DNA from: Anncaliia algerae PRA339
Lineage: Eukaryota > Microsporidia > Tubulinosematidae
Assembly: GCA_000385875.2 (NCBI GenBank)
Contig: KK365130.1
Coordinates: forward strand, 550,401 to 572,686
Length of the DNA: 22,286 nucleotides
Direction of reading: 5' to 3'
Part shown: in pieces, positions 18,841 to 22,286 of the stretch
How positions within the stretch are numbered: position 1 is the first letter of the stretch
Layout of the letters: every line of letters begins with the position of its first letter
Notes under the pieces: model-generated
Databases searched by the model: none
What the model was told of the DNA's origin: nothing
What the model saw: the letters and a program-made list of their open reading frames with translations, nothing else
Program-made: the position numbers and the translations under genes

Positions 18841-19412
18841 AAGACAATGTTATTTTCTTCTTATAGCATTATATCTTTAGAATTATCCTATTATTTTGAT
18901 AAATAAAGAATGATAGATTAACATTTTACAAAATTATTAATGTTAAATAACAGTAACAGTCTTTCATAGTTATAGTTTATGAAAAATTAGCCAATAGAAA
19001 AACAATATTTTTAAAACGATTTTAAAATTTATGTTTTTAAAATATTGGTTACAAAACAAATAATTGTTAATTAAAAAGGCAAATTTATTTAAAATTCAAA
19101 TAATCTTTAAAATTATTGTTGTGATATTAAAACTTATTCATCAATTTTTATAATAAATATTTTTTTATTTATGATTATTAAACAATGGGTTTATTTATTA
19201 TAAAAAGATGAAAATCAATATAGGAATCAAAAAGGAGTGACTAATTAATTTTGTAATAGTTTATTAAACTATAAAATGTTTAAAAAATATCAACCATTTC
19301 TCTGGTGGGAATTAAATATTTGTGTATATTTTTAACTATTAATCAAAGTTATACAATTATATATGGTAAAACAAACTGGGAATATTGAGAGAAAATATTT
19401 AAACTTTTAAAA
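18841..19412. other. AT-rich spacer downstream of Sec61 beta
   Basis: No supported gene. It contains a 15-bp-arm stem-loop at 19003-19047 (listed separately) and otherwise only short open runs. Confidence 0.5.
19003..19047. repeat. Stem-loop, 15-bp arms
   Basis: CAATATTTTTAAAAC at 19003-19017 is complementary at 14 of 15 positions to GTTTTTAAAATATTG at 19033-19047. The 15-base loop contains the palindrome ATTTTAAAAT. It is mostly A/T, so chance is possible, but the arm length is unusual. It lies in a spacer, 365 bases beyond the Sec61 beta stop. Confidence 0.4.
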
Positions 19413-19685
19413 TTAGGCCATTTTTTTATTCAAACTGAGTCCAAAAAATAATGAAACAAGAACTGCTAGCACTGCAAACATAACCTGTAGTAATGAGGAG
19501 CTAGATCCAAATCTAGAATACAAATGTAAAAGAAAGACATTTGCCATGAACAGTAAAGATATTATAAGCACGTGGACTGGGGTTAATTGTATTGGTTTGA
19601 GCTCATCAGATAATAATTTCTTAATCACTTCACTTTTATGCCTTGGTTGTGATAAAGCTTGTTTCTTGGATTCAATTTTTTTCAT
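19413..19685 (-). CDS. SBH1: Sec61 beta-like translocon subunit with an extra membrane segment
   Basis: This is a probable beta subunit of the Sec61 protein-conducting channel of the endoplasmic reticulum. It has 90 residues; yeast Sbh1 has 82. The segment from 26 to 59 (SDELKPIQLTPVHVL, then IISLLFMANVFLLHLYSRF) aligns well with the Sec61 beta core TDDSPGLKVGPVPVLVMSLL then FIASVFMLHIWGKY: the proline, VL, SLLF, VF and LH positions all match. The N-terminus is charged and lacks a signal peptide, as expected for a tail-anchored protein. Unusually, a second hydrophobic stretch of about 20 residues (65-84) follows, then NKKMA; Sec61 beta normally ends just after its single membrane segment. The gene is divergent from Rad52, sharing a 109-base upstream region. 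The start is the only early ATG. Confidence 0.78.
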   Translation of the reverse strand: MKKIESKKQALSQPRHKSEVIKKLLSDELKPIQLTPVHVLIISLLFMANVFLLHLYSRFGSSSSLLQVMFAVLAVLVSLFFGLSLNKKMA

Positions 19686-19794
19686 TGAAGGATTAAATAA
19701 AAATAAATATAAAATTTTAATAAAAATTTAATAAACAAATAAATTTGTGTTCTGGTTAAAATTATAAACCTCTTCCAATGACCCACCCTTTTAC
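19686..19794. promoter_or_regulatory. Shared divergent upstream region of Sec61 beta and Rad52
   Basis: Only 109 bases separate the two start codons, so promoters for both must lie here or overlap the genes. Next to Rad52 it holds CCAATGA (19775-19781) and ACCCACCC (19781-19788). The C-rich block sits 6-13 bases before the Rad52 ATG, the position of the CCC-type motif reported for microsporidian starts. The Sec61 beta side is almost pure A/T with no such motif. Confidence 0.5.
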
Positions 19795-20385
19795 ATGGTG
19801 GCCGATAAAACAAAAGAGAAAAAAGCTCGAATTCAAAGAATGTTATCAAAAAGACTGGGACCAGAGTATATTTCATATAGACAAGGATTTAATGGAATGA
19901 AACTTGCTTATATAGAAGGATGGGTAGCATTCTCTATTGCAAATAAAATTTTTGGTTATGACGGATGGTCCTCTGAGGTTAAATCAGTTACAGTTGACTT
20001 TTGTGATGATATTCCAAATAAATTTAGTGTTGGCATAAGTGTTCTTGTACGAGTTACACTAAGTGATGGTACCTATAAAGAAGATATTGGTTTTGGATCA
20101 AGTGAAAATCAAAAAAGTAAAGTTAATGCATGGGAAAAGGCTAAAAAAGAGGCCGTAACTGATGCAATAAAAAGGGCACTTAGGCAATTTGGAAATGCAT
20201 TAGGAAATTGTTGTTATGATAAATTATTTTTGTCAGAAGTGCAAAAGTTTTCTAAAACAACTAAAAAAAACATACAAGAATGGGATTTGATGAGAAAAAA
20301 CGATGAAGATAAAAATGAAGTTTTATCTGAAGGTAGTTCAATAAATTTAGAAGGACTTGATTTATCAGATAATTTAACTAAATAG
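19795..20385 (+). CDS. RAD52: Rad52 single-strand annealing protein, minimal form
   Basis: This is a homologous-recombination mediator that binds single-stranded DNA and anneals complementary strands in the nucleus. Residues 12-150 match the Rad52 N-terminal ring domain closely: LSKRLGPEYISYRQ, YIEGWVAFSIANKIFGYDGW, FSVGISVLVRVTLSDGTYKE, DIGFGSSENQKSK and KEAVTDAIKRALRQFGNALGNC. R29 corresponds to human R55, and K126-R127 to K152-R153, all DNA-binding residues. The product has 196 residues, against 418 in human and 471 in yeast. After residue 150 there is only a short acidic, serine-containing tail, so the Rad51- and RPA-binding C-terminal half is missing. An ATG at 19778 is out of frame; the one at 19795 follows a C-rich motif. 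The stop lies 44 bases from the convergent Ctf8 stop. Confidence 0.95.
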   Translation: MVADKTKEKKARIQRMLSKRLGPEYISYRQGFNGMKLAYIEGWVAFSIANKIFGYDGWSSEVKSVTVDFCDDIPNKFSVGISVLVRVTLSDGTYKEDIGFGSSENQKSKVNAWEKAKKEAVTDAIKRALRQFGNALGNCCYDKLFLSEVQKFSKTTKKNIQEWDLMRKNDEDKNEVLSEGSSINLEGLDLSDNLTK

Positions 20386-20429
20386 AAAATTTACAAATTT
20401 AAGCGAATATACCTTTATTTCTTACTAAT

Positions 20430-20714
20430 TCATGTGTTAATTAAATACCTTATTGGTTGATCAAATAAAAATATATTTAAAACCTTGCAAACTGTAATGA
20501 ATCTATACTCACCATTTTCTTCTATTCGCTCAACAACAGTCCAACTTTCTTCAAGAAGCCTTCCCTGAATATATGAAGACTCAAAATATAACCTTATTTC
20601 TTCTCGGTTGAATTTACAGTTAATTAAATCAATGTTTTCCAAATCAAACTGTAATTCTAAAATTTCAATTTTTTGAGTCTCTTGTTTTGATATTTCAATT
20701 ATCATGAATAACAT
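20430..20714 (-). CDS. CTF8: Ctf8-like subunit of the alternative clamp loader Ctf18-RFC
   Basis: This is a probable Ctf8, the small protein that with Dcc1 and Ctf18 forms the alternative RFC acting on PCNA in sister-chromatid cohesion. It has 94 residues (human 121, yeast 133). The match is by pattern. MIIEISKQETQKIEILELQF aligns with the N-terminal beta strand and the MELQGE motif, although the glycine is replaced by F. IRLYFESSYIQGRLLEESWTVVERI aligns with the [21 protein letters not shown] block. YRFITVCKVLNIFLFDQPIRYLI aligns with YLVTALIKDKILFKTRPKPII. Several normally conserved residues differ, so the call is likely rather than certain. Two ATGs are possible (20712-20714 and 20703-20705); the first has A at -3 and is used. 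AATAAA lies 11 bases after the stop. Confidence 0.65.
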   Translation of the reverse strand: MLFMIIEISKQETQKIEILELQFDLENIDLINCKFNREEIRLYFESSYIQGRLLEESWTVVERIEENGEYRFITVCKVLNIFLFDQPIRYLINT

Positions 20715-20919
20715 TTTTTATAGTTTTTAATTTAAATATGAGTTTTATAAAATATCTAAGAATAAATATTTAATATTTAATTTTTTAAATAATTAATTAA
20801 AATAAAACTTTTTAGTTAATGCTTCATACTTTTAAAGCATTAGATAATTAATTTAAATTAGTATAAAATGCAGGCATTAATTATAAATATTTAATAGAGT
20901 TAAAATATGAAATAAAAAA
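20715..20919. other. AT-rich upstream region of Ctf8
   Basis: About 200 bases of nearly pure A/T DNA that should include the Ctf8 promoter. No CCAAT-type or C/G-rich motif like those of Rtt109, SFT2 or Rad52 is present. Confidence 0.4.
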
Positions 20920-21330
20920 ATCTTAAAGATTTTTGACAATTTATCAAGAGCCGAAGCATCAAACTTTGATCACAAAACAATTCCACCATTTAGTCTTAAA
21001 AATATACCATAAAAAAATTTAAAGATTTATCTTATTAAAATTTTAATGCAAAATATATATATTTCAAAAAATACTAAATTTTTGAATAATCAATAATCTA
21101 TTTATTTTAGATAAAAACATGCAAAAGAATTCAATTCCATCAAGAGAACAAAATATTACAGAATCAAAGATGTTTATTTTATGTCATTTACTCCACAATC
21201 AATAATATCAAAGGAAGCATTTGGTTTTTAAAAGAATATAATTAAAATAAAGTCATAAAATATGGGTATTATAGTTGAGAAGGCCAAGATAGGATGATCA
21301 GAAAAGTGAGATACTTTACTAAGGAGTTAA
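20920..21330 (+). pseudogene. Decayed plus-strand coding-like DNA, unknown family
   Basis: Protein-like open runs occur on the plus strand, most of them in a single frame: FDNLSRAEASNFDHKTIPPF near 20930-20990, FNSIKRTKYYRIKDVYF and MSFTPQSIISKEAFGF near 21120-21230, and GIIVEKAKIG near 21260-21290. Several stops separate them and no ATG opens a long frame. The persistence of one frame over about 400 bases suggests a single former gene rather than chance. I cannot name the family or rule out a mobile element. Confidence 0.45.
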
Positions 21331-21993
21331 AATTATAAAATTTATAATTAAGAAGTAAAATAAATAATTAATCTTTATACATAAATTCTATTGAACATTC
21401 TAAAAACATTTAATAGGTAGATTTTTAAAGAAATGGTAATCAAAGGATATTTTTAAAAATTATATTAAAATATAAAGTATAAATGATAGATAATTACAGT
21501 AAAAATATCATTATTTAAATATTCTTAAAAATATATGATTGAAGAAGAAAAAGATAAAAATTCTTTAACAAATATCTGAAGATGACCTATTAAAAGCTAT
21601 TTTCTATGTAAGATCGTTCTATTATCAAGATAAGAGTTATATATTTAAATCTTGTATAGTTAAATTATATTAAAATATAAGAATATAAGTATATATTTGT
21701 AATTATATAAGGTTGTCTTATGTATGATTATATTTCTGCTATTTTTTTGATTTCTAAATTTCCATTCTTTATCAATAAAGTAAAGGAAAAATAATTTTAT
21801 AAATCAAATAATTCACATTAAGAAAATTTAAGAATATTATTTTTCTTTATTAAAATGTTTATGATTTTTTTTCCTTCTTAATACATAAGAAAATTTTATA
21901 TGAAGATAAACCAAATGCAGAGTTGTATTGTTACAATAATAAATATTTAAAAATTAAAGTATACAATCAAAATATTGTAACTAATCCCTCACG
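21331..21993. other. AT-rich spacer with one further coding-like run
   Basis: Mostly closed in all frames. On the plus strand near 21560-21670 there is a 33-codon protein-like run beginning SEDDLLKAIFYVRSFYYQDK, without an ATG. It lies downstream of the 20920-21330 fossil and in the same direction, so it may belong to the same dead gene, but this cannot be shown by eye. Confidence 0.35.
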
Positions 21994-22092
21994 ATGAATA
22001 AAAATTATGAAAGTAAATATTTTATTAAAAATATAATTGAAAGATACTTAAGCACAGGGAAGATACCCTTGGGGTGTAGCATATACAAATAA
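21994..22092 (+). CDS. Possible 32-codon small ORF with CCC motif
   Basis: An ATG at 21994 opens a complete 32-codon frame ending in TAA at 22090. The start is preceded by CCCTCACG, a C-rich block at the distance seen for microsporidian start motifs. The second half (ERYLSTGKIPLGCSIYK) is encoded by an unusually GC-rich patch (22055-22080) for this window. It has no known domain, no signal peptide and no membrane segment. It could be a real micro-protein, the first part of a gene broken downstream, or the last block of the neighbouring fossils, which run in the same direction. Confidence 0.25.
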   Translation: MNKNYESKYFIKNIIERYLSTGKIPLGCSIYK

Positions 22093-22286
22093 ATAAAATA
22101 ATTTTTGATTATGTAAATGATAAAAGATACTAAAAAGTTATTTAAATAATATATTATAAGATAGCTTATGCTTATTTAAGATATAAAAATCATAATCAAT
22201 CTAAGAATGATTACACCAATTAAAAAGTTATTTTTATCTTTTTTTTTATTATTTTTATGATGAACGTATCAAAAGAAGATATTTTT
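22093..22286. other. AT-rich end of window
   Basis: No open frame, RNA or repeat is supported in the last 194 bases. Confidence 0.5.

Noticed and set aside
19682-19876. A 64-codon minus-strand frame across the Sec61 beta/Rad52 spacer
   Set aside because: It is antisense to the Rad52 start and overlaps the divergent promoter; it is a shadow frame.
308-20714. Operon-like or toxin-defence-like gene grouping
   Set aside because: Genes lie on both strands with long spacers, and all recognisable ones are ordinary eukaryotic housekeeping genes.
22045-22085. Possible U6 snRNA fragment (CACAGGGAAGATA)
   Set aside because: It recalls the U6 ACAGAGA region, but the key box differs and the flanking conserved U6 sequence is absent.

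Overview
The window looks like nuclear DNA from a microsporidian, or a closely related early-branching fungal parasite, with a gene-sparse genome. By eye it is about 80% A+T. All confident genes are single uninterrupted frames in the standard code. Several conserved proteins are much shorter than their yeast or human relatives: UPF1 has 717 residues, Rtt109 has 263, Ctf8 has 94, and Rad52 is reduced to its annealing domain. Rtt109 is a fungal-type enzyme. C-rich or G-rich blocks lie just upstream of two start codons, as known for many microsporidian genes. Eight genes fill only about 43% of the window, so this is not a compact Encephalitozoon-like genome.

Layout, left to right. Rtt109 histone acetyltransferase lies on the minus strand (308-1099). 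A 4 kb gene-poor stretch follows, holding a decayed Mutator-like (MULE) DNA transposon with a recognisable DDE transposase on the minus strand (about 3200-4673). UPF1 RNA helicase follows on the plus strand (5125-7278). A 3 kb spacer then carries decayed coding-like DNA (about 9230-9720) and a dense cluster of hairpins (9839-9992). Next come a 258-residue protein with faint nucleoporin Nup155/170-like similarity (10340-11116) and TAF2, the TFIID subunit (11755-15957), which here ends in two bromodomains. After a 1.4 kb AT-rich spacer comes SFT2, a Golgi membrane protein, on the minus strand (17394-17921), followed by a spacer with a decayed minus-strand gene. A compact trio follows: Sec61 beta (minus), Rad52 (plus) and Ctf8 (minus) at 19413-20714. 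The last 1.5 kb holds further coding-like fossils and one tiny intact ORF.

The genes are mostly information-processing and chromatin functions: histone acetylation (Rtt109), acetyl-lysine reading in transcription initiation (TAF2 with bromodomains), mRNA quality control (UPF1), recombination (Rad52) and cohesion/clamp loading (Ctf8). Two secretory-pathway membrane proteins (SFT2, Sec61 beta) are also present. There is no operon and I see no dedicated novel system. The most interesting observations are the double bromodomain on TAF2, a matching CCAAT-type element at nearly the same distance upstream of Rtt109 and SFT2, an extra membrane segment on Sec61 beta, the MULE fossil with candidate terminal inverted repeats, and the structured spacer at 9839-9992. 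I could run no searches, so family calls rest on motifs and remembered family alignments.
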